From NCBI RefSeq assembly GCF_041429775.1, contig NZ_CP163421.1, positions 1,178,001-1,242,000 on the forward strand: a DNA stretch of 64,000 bases. The letters are read 5' to 3'. The notes under the pieces were generated by a model that saw only the letters and a program-made list of their open reading frames with translations, had not been told where the DNA came from and searched no databases. Both the position numbers and the translations under genes were made by a program. Every line of letters starts with the position of its first letter. The first letter of the stretch is position 1. Positions 51,008-59,732 of this stretch are shown here, in pieces. This DNA comes from Glycocaulis abyssi (GTDB lineage: Bacteria; Pseudomonadota; Alphaproteobacteria; Caulobacterales; Maricaulaceae).

Positions 51008-52693
51008 TCAGCCGGGGCGGCGCATCTGCACCACACGGAAGCGCGGAGCGACGAAGGCAAGGTCGGTCAGGCTGGCATTGCCCGCCGGATTGAGCCCGGT
51101 GACGTGATAATCTGAGTACGCGCCCATGAAGTTCATCGGCATGCCCCGGTCGATATTGATGCTGAGCGAGGCCCCGGCGGCGAGATAGTCCGGCTCGGCG
51201 GCGTCGATGAAGCTTTCATCGGTCGAATAGAGATAGGAGGCGATGGCCCCGCGCGTGCGGGCCTGCGAGGTGGCAAGGCGCACGCCCTCTGCCGCGCTGT
51301 CCACCGGAATCACGAAGCTGACCGGGCCGAAGCGCTCCTCGCCGTAGAAATCCTCGTTCTTCGCGTCGCATTCGATCAGGACCGGGCTGGCCGTCCGTGC
51401 ATCCGGGTAGTCCGGGTTCGAGACCGGGCCGGAGCGGCGCAATATATTGCCCTCCGCCTCGCCCTTGCCGGTCATGGCTTCGACATTCTCGATAGTGGCG
51501 TCCGCCTGCACGGCAGCGGCGATGGCGGGCCCCAGCGTGTTGTCGCCTGCGATCTTGTCGATGGCAGAGACCAGCGTCTCCACCGCGTCGTCATAGGCAA
51601 TCGTGCCATCGGGCGTCTGCACGCCCGAACGCGGAATGAAGACATTCTGCGGCGCGGTGCACATCTGGGCGGCGAACGTCACCATGGCGCGCGCGACCGT
51701 GTGGGCGACGCGGCCAAAATCATTGGCGGAATGGATGACAACCGAGTTGCAGCCCGCCGTCTCGGTGAAGACCAGCCGTCCGGGGCAGTTATTTTCGATC
51801 CAGGTGCCGAAGCTCTGCGAGCCTGTGTAATCAACAATCCGGCAATCAGCCTGCTCCAGCAGCTTTATCGTGATCTGGTCGGTGGGTTCGTCCGCCGCCA
51901 GCAGCACAAGGTTCGGGTCATAACCCGCCTTCTCCAGCACCTCGCGGCAGGTGCGCACGGCCATGGCGACCGGCAGCACGCCGGTCGGGTGCGGCTTCAC
52001 GATGACGGGGTTACCGGTCATCAGATTGGCCGTCATCGCCGGGTAGGCATTCCACAAGGGGAAGGTCGCGCAGCAGATCACCACAGCCGGGCCCAGCGGC
52101 ACGCGCACATAACGCTTGTTCAGCCTGACCGGTTCGGGCTCCAGAAAGCGCTTGGTCCAGCTTGCCGTCTCCGGCACGTCCTGCATCGCCTTCATGGCAT
52201 AGACCAGCGCTTCCAGCCCCCGGTCGAGCGCGTTAGCGCCGGAGCCTGAGAACGCCATCACATAGCCCTGCCCGGCCGTGTGCATGGTGGCGTGCGCGTT
52301 CTCGAACGCATTCCTCTCCATCGCGAACAGCATTTCGGTGATGATACCGGAGCGTTCCTCGATACTGGCCTTCATCCACCCCGCCATGGCTTTGCGCGAG
52401 GCGGCAAACAGCGCCGCCGGATCGGACTTGGGGTAGGTGATGCCCAGGGGCTGGCGCGTATAGGGCGACACCTCCGCGCCCAGCGTGCCGATAGTGCCGG
52501 GCTGATCGAGATCGAACGCCTTGCCGAGCTGGGCGTCAAAGCGTGCCTTGCCGAGGCGCGGTGCGTCCTCACCGTGCAGTTTTGCACTGGGCGATTCCTT
52601 GAACGGGCTCCAGTGATCGCGCGTCCGCACCGCCTTCAGGGCCGTATCCAGCGTCTCGCGATGTTGCTCGTAAAGATGTGCGGTGTGCGCCAT
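51008..52693 (-). CDS. paaN: PaaN-like aldehyde dehydrogenase
   Basis: A 561-residue aldehyde dehydrogenase-fold protein that matches stand-alone PaaN, named for phenylacetate degradation. Characteristic parts: YTRQPLGITYPK near residue 78, VPLGPAVVICCATFPLWNAYPAMTANLMTGN (from PLGPAVVICCATF onward), DYTGSQSFGTWIENN, FTETAGCNSVVI, and MVTFAAQMCTAPQNVFIPR with the catalytic cysteine. It has no MaoC-like domain, unlike PaaZ. None of the phenylacetyl-CoA epoxidase genes (paaABCDE) is in the window, so it probably oxidises another aldehyde, perhaps the product of the cleavage oxygenase. It is divergent from the thiolase gene at 52824 and separated from the receptor gene by 158 bases. Confidence 0.85.
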   Translation of the reverse strand: MAHTAHLYEQHRETLDTALKAVRTRDHWSPFKESPSAKLHGEDAPRLGKARFDAQLGKAFDLDQPGTIGTLGAEVSPYTRQPLGITYPKSDPAALFAASRKAMAGWMKASIEERSGIITEMLFAMERNAFENAHATMHTAGQGYVMAFSGSGANALDRGLEALVYAMKAMQDVPETASWTKRFLEPEPVRLNKRYVRVPLGPAVVICCATFPLWNAYPAMTANLMTGNPVIVKPHPTGVLPVAMAVRTCREVLEKAGYDPNLVLLAADEPTDQITIKLLEQADCRIVDYTGSQSFGTWIENNCPGRLVFTETAGCNSVVIHSANDFGRVAHTVARAMVTFAAQMCTAPQNVFIPRSGVQTPDGTIAYDDAVETLVSAIDKIAGDNTLGPAIAAAVQADATIENVEAMTGKGEAEGNILRRSGPVSNPDYPDARTASPVLIECDAKNEDFYGEERFGPVSFVIPVDSAAEGVRLATSQARTRGAIASYLYSTDESFIDAAEPDYLAAGASLSINIDRGMPMNFMGAYSDYHVTGLNPAGNASLTDLAFVAPRFRVVQMRRPG

Positions 52694-52823
52694 GGACCAG
52701 ACCCCTATAGTGAATTTTTTCTCTTGCGAAACGATTGCATAACCGACGGTTCGCGATAACGTTGACGAAGAAAGTATCTTTATCGAAGTTACCGGGCAAC
52801 CCGCCTGCGAGAGGTTTTACGGC

Positions 52824-54056
52824 GTGCAAGGCATGGACAGCATTTTCATCACGGGTGCCGCCATGACCGCGCTCGGCAAGCATCCCGAACGCTCGGTGAA
52901 AGACCTGACGCGCGAAGCGGTAACGGGCGCGCTTGCCGATGCCGGCCTGACGCCAGAGCGCATTGAAGCCGCCCTCTTCTCCAACACACGCCAGCCCATG
53001 CTTGAGGGTCAGAACGCGGTGCGTGGCGAGATCGCCCTTGCGCCCCTCGGTATCGAGGGCATCGCCATCGTCAATGTGGAAAACGCCTGCGCGTCCGGCT
53101 CCTCTGCCGTGGCGCTGGGCGCTGCCATGATCCGTGCGGGCGAAGCCGAGACCGTGCTGGTTGTTGGCGCGGAAAAGATGGTCTTCCCCGACCGCACCGA
53201 ACAGATCATGGCCGCTTTCCGCGGCGGCACAGATATCGAACGCATCGAGGAAACCGCCAGCGCGATGGCAGCTCTGGGTGCCAGCCTGATACCGGCAGAT
53301 GCCGCAGAAGCGCCCCGCAGCTTTTTCATGGACATCTATGCCGGCATCGCCCGCGCCCACATGGAAGCGTTTGGCACAACGCGCGAGCAGCTCGCCATGG
53401 CCGCCGCCAAGAACCACACCCACGCCGCCGCCAACCCGAATGCGCAATATCGCACACCCTTCACGATGGATCAGGTATTGGCGGACAAGCCGGTGATATG
53501 GCCGCTGACGCGCGCCATGTGTGCACCCGTCAGCGATGGCGCAGCGGCCCTCGTGCTGCAATCGGCGAGCGCCGCAAAAGGCAATAAGCGCGCCGTCAGG
53601 CTCGCAGGCATGGGCTGGACGACGGCCCGCGCGCGCGCCATCGATGACTGGGACGGGCATCTGGGCAAGCGCGCGGCTGATCTGGCGTACGAGGCGGCGA
53701 GCCTTGGCCCTGCCGACATGCATATCGCCGAGGTTCACGACGCGACAAGCTTTGCCGAAATCCTGCAGATCGAAAATCTGGGGCTCTGCCCGCGCGGGCA
53801 AGGCGGGCCGTTCACAGCCTCCGGCGCGACGGCGCGCGGCGGCCGCATTCCGGTCAATGCCGGGGGCGGACTGGTCGCCAAGGGTCATCCCGTCGGCGCC
53901 ACAGGGATTATCCAGCTCGCGGAAATGTGTGCCCAGCTGCGAGGGGAAGCAGGCAGTATGCAGGTTGAAGGCGCGCGCGCTGGCGTTTGCGAGAATGGCG
54001 GCGGGTTTCTGGGGGTGGAGGAGGCCGTCACGCTGGTGACGGTGCTTACAGTATGA
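52824..54056 (+). CDS. SCP-x-type thiolase
   Basis: A 410-residue thiolase. Nucleophile in VENACASGSSAVALG; IAEVHDATSFAEIL in place of the usual HDAF/HDCF motif; base His in GGLVAKGHPVGATGIIQL; and C-terminal CENGGGFLGVEEA, where a cysteine precedes the glycines. It is thus different from the other two thiolases in the window. GTG at 52824 has GAGAGG nine bases upstream; the ATG three codons later is the alternative. Its stop overlaps the start of the downstream ligase gene (ATGA). It begins a four-gene plus-strand operon. Confidence 0.87.
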   Translation: MQGMDSIFITGAAMTALGKHPERSVKDLTREAVTGALADAGLTPERIEAALFSNTRQPMLEGQNAVRGEIALAPLGIEGIAIVNVENACASGSSAVALGAAMIRAGEAETVLVVGAEKMVFPDRTEQIMAAFRGGTDIERIEETASAMAALGASLIPADAAEAPRSFFMDIYAGIARAHMEAFGTTREQLAMAAAKNHTHAAANPNAQYRTPFTMDQVLADKPVIWPLTRAMCAPVSDGAAALVLQSASAAKGNKRAVRLAGMGWTTARARAIDDWDGHLGKRAADLAYEAASLGPADMHIAEVHDATSFAEILQIENLGLCPRGQGGPFTASGATARGGRIPVNAGGGLVAKGHPVGATGIIQLAEMCAQLRGEAGSMQVEGARAGVCENGGGFLGVEEAVTLVTVLTV

Positions 54057-55579
54057 AGCTCGACACGCTGAACACCCACCCCGTCGCCCTGTTCTGGGAC
54101 GCGGCACGCCGCTTTCCAGACCACGGCGCAGCGTGCGAGTACGATTCCGAGGGCCGTCTGATCGGGCGGATCGGCTTCTATGCCCTGTCTGAACGGGTGC
54201 GCAGCCTGGCCGCCCATCTGGCCAGCCGGTTCCCGCCCGGCGCGCGTATCGCCCTGTCGGCGCCCAACACGATCGACCATGTGGCGGCCTATCTGGCGAT
54301 CCAATCGGCGGGTCTGGTCTGGGTCCCGCTAAACCCCAGCAATGGCCCGCAGCTTAACGCCGCCGCGCTGGAGACGGTGAAGGCCGATCTTGTGCTGGCC
54401 GGACGGGCAGAGGCGGACATCCTGCGTTCATGCGCGCCGGAGGTGGAAACCATCCCGGCTGACCTGCCGCCCGCTCCCGGCTTTGAGCCACTGGTGCGTA
54501 CGCCCGAAGACACGATGGCCATCAAGTTCACCGGCGGGTCCACCGGCGAACCCAAGGGCGTGATCCAGTCCAACCGCTCGGTGATGGCCAATATCATCAA
54601 TATGGAGGATCGGTTTGGCGCAGAGGGCGCGCCGGTATTCCTCGCCTGCTCTCCCCTCACCCATGGCGCATCGCACTTCGTCCTGCCGGTGCTGGCGCGC
54701 GGCGGGCGGCTGGTGCTGGTCCACAAAAGCGACCCGAACCTGCTTTTGCGCCTGCTGCATGACGAGGCGGTGACGGAAAGCTTCATGGCACCGACCCTGA
54801 TCCTGCGCCTGTGCGCCCTGATGGACCGACCGGTAAACGCTCCGGCGCTAAGGCGCATCATTTACGGGGCTGCCCCGATGCCCGCCGACCAGTTGCTGCG
54901 CGCCCAGCGCACGTTCGGCCCGCGCATTGCCGGACTTTATGGCCAGACCGAAGCACCCATGACCATCGCGGCCATCACCGAGGCCGAGCTGGCAGAGCCA
55001 GGGCTTGCCAATTCCGTCGGCAAGGCGGGACGCGTGTGCGAGATCGCCATTATCGGCCATGAGGGCGAGACACTTCGCCCCGGCCAGACGGGCGAGATTA
55101 CGGTCAAGGGACCGCTGCTGATGGATGGATATCTGGGCAACAGGACGCGCACCCAGGACACGCTGCGCCGGGGATGGCTGCACACGGGCGATCTGGGACA
55201 TCTCGACCGTGACGGCTATCTGTTCATCACCGGACGGGCCAGCGACATGCTGATTTCCGGCGGCTACAACATCCATCCGGCAGAAATTGAGGCCGCGCTG
55301 CTGACCCTGCCCGGCATTGATGAGGCGTGTGCCTTTGCGGTGCCCGACCCGCAATGGGGAGAACGGCTGGAAGCCGCTGTCACACCCGTTCGCGGCCAGA
55401 CCCTTGATGGCGCGCAGCTCATGCCGCTCGCGCGCGAGCTGCTGGGGCCGGTAAAATCGCCCAAGGCGATCCACGTCCTGGCGCGCCTGCCGCGCAATCC
55501 GGTTGGCAAGGTGACACGCTCCAGCGTACGCAGCGTCGTGTATCCCTCTTCACCGGACCAGCACGCCAGCACGACATGA
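54053..55579 (+). CDS. Acyl-CoA synthetase (AMP-forming), second copy
   Basis: A 508-residue ANL-superfamily ligase. ATP loop IKFTGGSTGEPKGVIQSN; LYGQTEAPM; HTGDLGHLDRDGYLFITGR and SDMLISGGYNIHPAEIE; and the catalytic lysine in RNPVGKVTRSSV. It is only distantly similar to the ligase at 42640-44343, so it likely acts on a different acid. The start overlaps the thiolase stop and its own stop overlaps the thioesterase start, both ATGA, indicating strong translational coupling. The frame that begins at 53987 lies within the thiolase gene and is not used. Confidence 0.9.
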   Translation: MKLDTLNTHPVALFWDAARRFPDHGAACEYDSEGRLIGRIGFYALSERVRSLAAHLASRFPPGARIALSAPNTIDHVAAYLAIQSAGLVWVPLNPSNGPQLNAAALETVKADLVLAGRAEADILRSCAPEVETIPADLPPAPGFEPLVRTPEDTMAIKFTGGSTGEPKGVIQSNRSVMANIINMEDRFGAEGAPVFLACSPLTHGASHFVLPVLARGGRLVLVHKSDPNLLLRLLHDEAVTESFMAPTLILRLCALMDRPVNAPALRRIIYGAAPMPADQLLRAQRTFGPRIAGLYGQTEAPMTIAAITEAELAEPGLANSVGKAGRVCEIAIIGHEGETLRPGQTGEITVKGPLLMDGYLGNRTRTQDTLRRGWLHTGDLGHLDRDGYLFITGRASDMLISGGYNIHPAEIEAALLTLPGIDEACAFAVPDPQWGERLEAAVTPVRGQTLDGAQLMPLARELLGPVKSPKAIHVLARLPRNPVGKVTRSSVRSVVYPSSPDQHASTT

Positions 55580-56037
55580 CCCTGCCCGACCGCCTGATGC
55601 ATCATTTTGGCAGCGACGAAGCGCACAAGCGCTTCTGGGGGCTGCTGGACGCGCGCGTGCTGGAACTGGGAGACGGGCGTACACGGCTGGAAATTCCGGT
55701 CGCGAAACACTGGCTGAATCTCAATAACGCTGTCCATGGCGGGGCGAGTGCCGGCTGGCTGGATCAGGTGGCGGGCCTTGCCACCAACACGCTGTGCGGC
55801 CCCGGAGAGGTCTTCGTGACGGCAACGGCCAACCTGCAATACCGCCGCCCGTTTGCGCCAGATGACGGCCCAGCCCTTGCCAGCGCGGAAGTCACCGCCA
55901 GGACGGGCCGCAAGGCAACCACCCGCGCGCGTATCGCCAACAGGCACGGCGATGTGACGCTGGAAGGCGAGTTTCTGTTCATCCTGACGGCGCGGCGCGA
56001 AACCGTGACGCAGCCGCCTGCCCATCACGCAGATTGA
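55576..56037 (+). CDS. Hotdog-fold acyl-CoA thioesterase (PaaI family)
   Basis: A 153-residue hotdog-fold thioesterase that hydrolyses acyl-CoA, probably to relieve trapped CoA. The motif LNNAVHGGASAGWLDQVAGLAT matches the PaaI active-site helix (HGG plus downstream Asp), and TATANLQYRRPF is the following strand. It is third in the operon after the thiolase and ligase genes with a four-base overlap. The C-terminal extension (RRETVTQPPAHHAD) is short and polar. Confidence 0.85.
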   Translation: MTLPDRLMHHFGSDEAHKRFWGLLDARVLELGDGRTRLEIPVAKHWLNLNNAVHGGASAGWLDQVAGLATNTLCGPGEVFVTATANLQYRRPFAPDDGPALASAEVTARTGRKATTRARIANRHGDVTLEGEFLFILTARRETVTQPPAHHAD

Positions 56038-56096
56038 TAGCGGCGCTGGTCGGCGCTAGGTCTTGGGGTCGATATTCACGCAAGGGACGCCCCACC

Positions 56097-56588
56097 ATGA
56101 TCCGACCGGCAGCTTTGACCTCTCTGGCGATGGCCTTGATGCTCGCAGCCTGCGGAGACAGCGACGCCCCCGCCCCGGCACCGCAGCCCCAGACCCATGG
56201 CGGCGCACCGGAGACCACTGCAACGCCGCAGGAGGCCGCCGCCATCCTTGCAACGCTGGGCGAGCCTTACGCCTCTGCCAATCTGGATAATGGCCGGCGC
56301 CTGTTCCGGCGCTGCGCCTCCTGCCACACGCTGGGCAGTGGCGAACGCCATCTGGTTGGCCCCAACCTGCATGGCATGTTCGGGCGCGAAGCCGGCGGGG
56401 CGGAGGGCTTCCGCTTCTCGCGCGCACTGGAGCAGGCCGATTTCGTCTGGACCAAGGCCGAGCTGGACGAGTGGCTGGCCAATCCGCGCACCTATCTGCC
56501 CGGCAACCGGATGAGCTTTGCGGGCCTGCGCAATGATGCCGACCGCAACGACCTCATCGCTTTCCTCGCGGTAGAGACGCGGCGCTAG
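56097..56588 (+). CDS. Lipid-anchored cytochrome c
   Basis: A 163-residue exported c-type cytochrome. A lipoprotein signal (LAMALMLAAC, lipidated Cys19) is followed by an Ala/Pro-rich linker and a single haem domain. CASCH lies at about residue 73 and NRMSFAG carries the axial methionine near 139. The family layout resembles cytochrome c2/c550-like electron carriers anchored to the membrane. AAGGGA nine bases upstream supports the ATG at 56097; the frame to 56034 overlaps the thioesterase stop. Its stop lies three bases from that of the RND gene on the other strand. It could accept electrons from an oxidation step nearby, but the placement alone does not show this. Confidence 0.87.
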   Translation: MIRPAALTSLAMALMLAACGDSDAPAPAPQPQTHGGAPETTATPQEAAAILATLGEPYASANLDNGRRLFRRCASCHTLGSGERHLVGPNLHGMFGREAGGAEGFRFSRALEQADFVWTKAELDEWLANPRTYLPGNRMSFAGLRNDADRNDLIAFLAVETRR

Positions 56589-56591
56589 ATA

Positions 56592-59500
56592 CTACTCGGC
56601 GGGCTGCTGGATCGTGCCGGAGCCGCCAAGGCTCTGGCCGCGCTCGCGCGCTTCCTTCTCCAGCTGGCGCGACACCCAGTTCGGCGTCTTGGTGTATTTG
56701 CCAAACACCGCATAGGCGGTCGGCACCACGAACAGGGTGAACAGCGTTGCCACCAGCACGCCGGTAAAGATCACCACGCCAATGGTGATGCGGCTTTCCG
56801 AGCCCGGCCCGTAGGCCATGACCAGCGGAAACGCGCCAATGGCGGTGGAGATACCCGTCATCAGGATGGGACGGAAGCGCGTGGCCGCGGCCTCCAGCGT
56901 CGCCTCGGCAACGCTCATGCCCTCCTCGCGCATCTGGTTGGCAAATTCCACGATCAGAATGCCGTTCTTCGCCGCCAGCCCCACCAGAATGATCAATCCG
57001 ATCTGTGAATAGATATTCAGCGACGATCCGGCCATGTAGAGGCCGAACAATCCGCCCGCGACGGCCAGCGGTACGGTGAGCATGATGATAAGCGGCTGGA
57101 TGAAGCTTTCAAACTGCGCCGCCAGCACCAGGAACACGATCAGCAACGCCATGCCGAACGCAAACAGCATCGCATTGTTGGATTCCAGAAACTCGCGCGC
57201 GCTGCCGACATATTCGGTTGCCATGTCAGCGGGCAGTTCGGCGCGGGCATAGCTGTCCAGCCAGTCTATCGCTTCTCCGAGCGTGTAGGTGTCGCTCAAG
57301 GTCGCTGACACCGTGATGGAGCGCTGCCGGCTCAGACGGTTGCGGGCCTGTGCCTCGCCGGTCTCGCGCAAGGATACCAGGTTGGAAAGCGGGATCAGCT
57401 CACCTGCCCCCCCGCGCACATAGAGCATCTCCAGATCCGACTGGCTGGAGCGCTGCTCGCGGCGGTTCTCGGCAATGACATTGTAGGCTTCGCCCCGGTC
57501 GATGAACTGGCCCATGCGCCGCGAACCCAGATGGGTCTGCAGGGTGCGCCCGATATCGGACACCGACACGCCCAGCGCCGCCGCCCGCTCCCGGTCGATA
57601 TCAACGACAAGGCGCGGCGAGGTCGGCTCATAATCCTTGCGGGCGCGCAGAAGGCCCGGATTGGTCTCCTCGATGGTCGCAATCAGCCGGTCGGCTTCCC
57701 GGTCAATCAGGTCGTAATCGGGACCTTGCAGGACGAACTGGATGTCGTCTCCACCGCCGCCACCACCGCCAAGGGTGGAACGCATCGACGCGAAGGCGCG
57801 TACACCGGTCAGCTGACCCAGGCGCTGATTGACCTCGTTGACAATCTCCATGCCCGGACGGCGTTCCCCCCAGGGTGTCATCGTGCCAATCACAATCCCG
57901 CTCGAGAACCCCGCGCCGCCACCAAACCCCGGCACGACAATCAGCACGCGCCGCAGTTCGCCCGCCTCGACATACTCCATGAGGATGTCTTCGATCAGGG
58001 CCGCCTGCTCGGCGGTATACTCGAAGCTGGCACCGTCTGCGGCACTGAACCGGCTGAAGAAATTGCCCCGGTCTTCAGGCGGTGTAAGCTCGCTGGGAAG
58101 CTGGTTGAACAGGAAGACCGACCCGCCCACGGCCGTCACAATGAACGGGATAATCAGCCAGGGCAGCGTCAGCACCACGTCGAGCGATTCCCGGTAGGCG
58201 TTGCGCAGCTTGCCGACAGCCTTGTCGACCCAGCGCGCCGGACCGCGCACATCCTGGCTCGGACGAACCAGCTTGGAGCTCATCATCGGTGACAGGGTAA
58301 GCGCGACGAAGCTGGACAGGACCACCGCGCCAGTGATCGCCACAGCCAGCTCAGTGAAGATGCGCCCGATAAGACCGGGCAGCACAACCAGCGGAACGAA
58401 GACCGCCACCAGAGTGGCCGTGGTTGCGATGACGGCAAAGAAGACCTGCCGCGCGCCCTGCAAGGAGGCCAGCTTGGGCGGTTCGCCCAGATCCACCCGG
58501 CGCTGGATATTTTCCATCACCACAATGGAATCGTCGACCACCAGTCCGATCGCCAGCACAAGCGCCAGAAGGGTGAGGATATTGATGGAGAACCCGAAGG
58601 CGGCGAGCACCGCGAACACGCCGATCAGGCAGACCGGCACCACGGCAGCCGGAATGACGGCGGCGCGGAAGCTGCCGAGAAACAGGTAGATGACCAGCAC
58701 AACCAGCGTCGCGGCAACGGCCAGCGTGCGCCACACCTCGTTGATGGACTCCCGGATGAACACCGTGTCATCGGAGGCGTTGAGCAGCTCCATGCCTTCG
58801 GGCAGTTGGGGGCTGACGCGTGCCGCCTCGGCGCGGATTGCGTCGGACACGGCCACGGCGTTCGACCGGCTCTGGCGGACGAAGCCAATACCGATCATGT
58901 TCTGGCCATTGCCCCGGAACAGAGCGCGCTCCTGCTCGGCGGCAAGTTCCACATCGGCAATCTCGCCCAGCCTGATAATATGGCCATCACCGCGCGTTAT
59001 CGGCAGCCGGCGGAAGCTGTCCTCGGTCGCGAACAGGCGCTCCACCCGCACCACGAGCTGGCTGGACACGGTCTCCAGCGATCCGCCCGGCAATTCGACA
59101 TTCTCCGCGCGCAGCGCGCTCTCGATATCGGCGACTGTCAGCTGACGCGCCGCCATGGCTTGCGGGTCAAGCCAGATACGCATGGCATAGCGGCGCTGTC
59201 CGCCAATCTGCACACGCGCAATGCCGTCAATGACGGAAAACCGGTCAACCAGGAAACGGTCGGCATAATCGGTCAGCTCTTCAGCCGTCATCGATTCCGA
59301 CATGAGATTGTACCAGAGGAAGGGCCGGGCGTCGGAGTCCTGCTTGGTGACGATCACCTCTTCCACGTCCGGGGGCAATTGCCGCCGGGCGCGCGCCACC
59401 GCTTCGCGTACATCGTTCGCAGCCGCTTCAAGGTCCCGTCCGAGGCGGAAGGTTATGGAGATGCGCGACTCGCCGTCCTCCGAGCGCGAACGGATCGTAT

Positions 59501-59732
59501 CAATGCCTTCAATACCGCCCAGCGCGCCTTCAATGGGCTGGGTTACCTGATTTTCCATGACCTCGGCATTGGCGCCGGGAAAATCCGCGCGCACCGATAC
59601 AACAGGCTGGTCCACGTCAGGCAGTTCGCGCAGCGGCAGATCGCGGATACCCAGAATGCCGAACACCACAATCATGGCGCTGGCAACAAATGCGATAACC
59701 GGACGGCGGACGGCTATGTCGGAGAGTGTCAT
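56592..59732 (-). CDS. RND efflux transporter, inner-membrane permease
   Basis: A 1046-residue HAE1-type RND permease, the proton-driven inner-membrane pump of a tripartite efflux system. N-terminal LSDIAVRRPVIAFVASAMIVVFGILG, two large periplasmic loops, and 12 transmembrane helices. The proton-relay pair is in GLVVDDSIVVMENIQRRVDLG (Asp-Asp near residues 399-400). IRPILMTGIST-like and GLAAKNGILIVEFANQMRE blocks are also visible. A run of glycines (LGGGGGGGDD) lies in the second periplasmic loop. The start overlaps the adaptor stop by ATGA. No outer-membrane TolC-type channel is encoded nearby. Confidence 0.95.
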   Translation of the reverse strand: MTLSDIAVRRPVIAFVASAMIVVFGILGIRDLPLRELPDVDQPVVSVRADFPGANAEVMENQVTQPIEGALGGIEGIDTIRSRSEDGESRISITFRLGRDLEAAANDVREAVARARRQLPPDVEEVIVTKQDSDARPFLWYNLMSESMTAEELTDYADRFLVDRFSVIDGIARVQIGGQRRYAMRIWLDPQAMAARQLTVADIESALRAENVELPGGSLETVSSQLVVRVERLFATEDSFRRLPITRGDGHIIRLGEIADVELAAEQERALFRGNGQNMIGIGFVRQSRSNAVAVSDAIRAEAARVSPQLPEGMELLNASDDTVFIRESINEVWRTLAVAATLVVLVIYLFLGSFRAAVIPAAVVPVCLIGVFAVLAAFGFSINILTLLALVLAIGLVVDDSIVVMENIQRRVDLGEPPKLASLQGARQVFFAVIATTATLVAVFVPLVVLPGLIGRIFTELAVAITGAVVLSSFVALTLSPMMSSKLVRPSQDVRGPARWVDKAVGKLRNAYRESLDVVLTLPWLIIPFIVTAVGGSVFLFNQLPSELTPPEDRGNFFSRFSAADGASFEYTAEQAALIEDILMEYVEAGELRRVLIVVPGFGGGAGFSSGIVIGTMTPWGERRPGMEIVNEVNQRLGQLTGVRAFASMRSTLGGGGGGGDDIQFVLQGPDYDLIDREADRLIATIEETNPGLLRARKDYEPTSPRLVVDIDRERAAALGVSVSDIGRTLQTHLGSRRMGQFIDRGEAYNVIAENRREQRSSQSDLEMLYVRGGAGELIPLSNLVSLRETGEAQARNRLSRQRSITVSATLSDTYTLGEAIDWLDSYARAELPADMATEYVGSAREFLESNNAMLFAFGMALLIVFLVLAAQFESFIQPLIIMLTVPLAVAGGLFGLYMAGSSLNIYSQIGLIILVGLAAKNGILIVEFANQMREEGMSVAEATLEAAATRFRPILMTGISTAIGAFPLVMAYGPGSESRITIGVVIFTGVLVATLFTLFVVPTAYAVFGKYTKTPNWVSRQLEKEARERGQSLGGSGTIQQPAE

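Noticed and set aside
51008-52693. PaaZ (bifunctional ring-opening enzyme)
   Set aside because: The protein ends after the aldehyde dehydrogenase domain and has no MaoC-like hydratase part.
52569-54107. A 512-codon minus-strand frame across the SCP-x thiolase gene
   Set aside because: The plus-strand thiolase shows active-site motifs; the antisense product is rich in Cys/Arg/His without family features.
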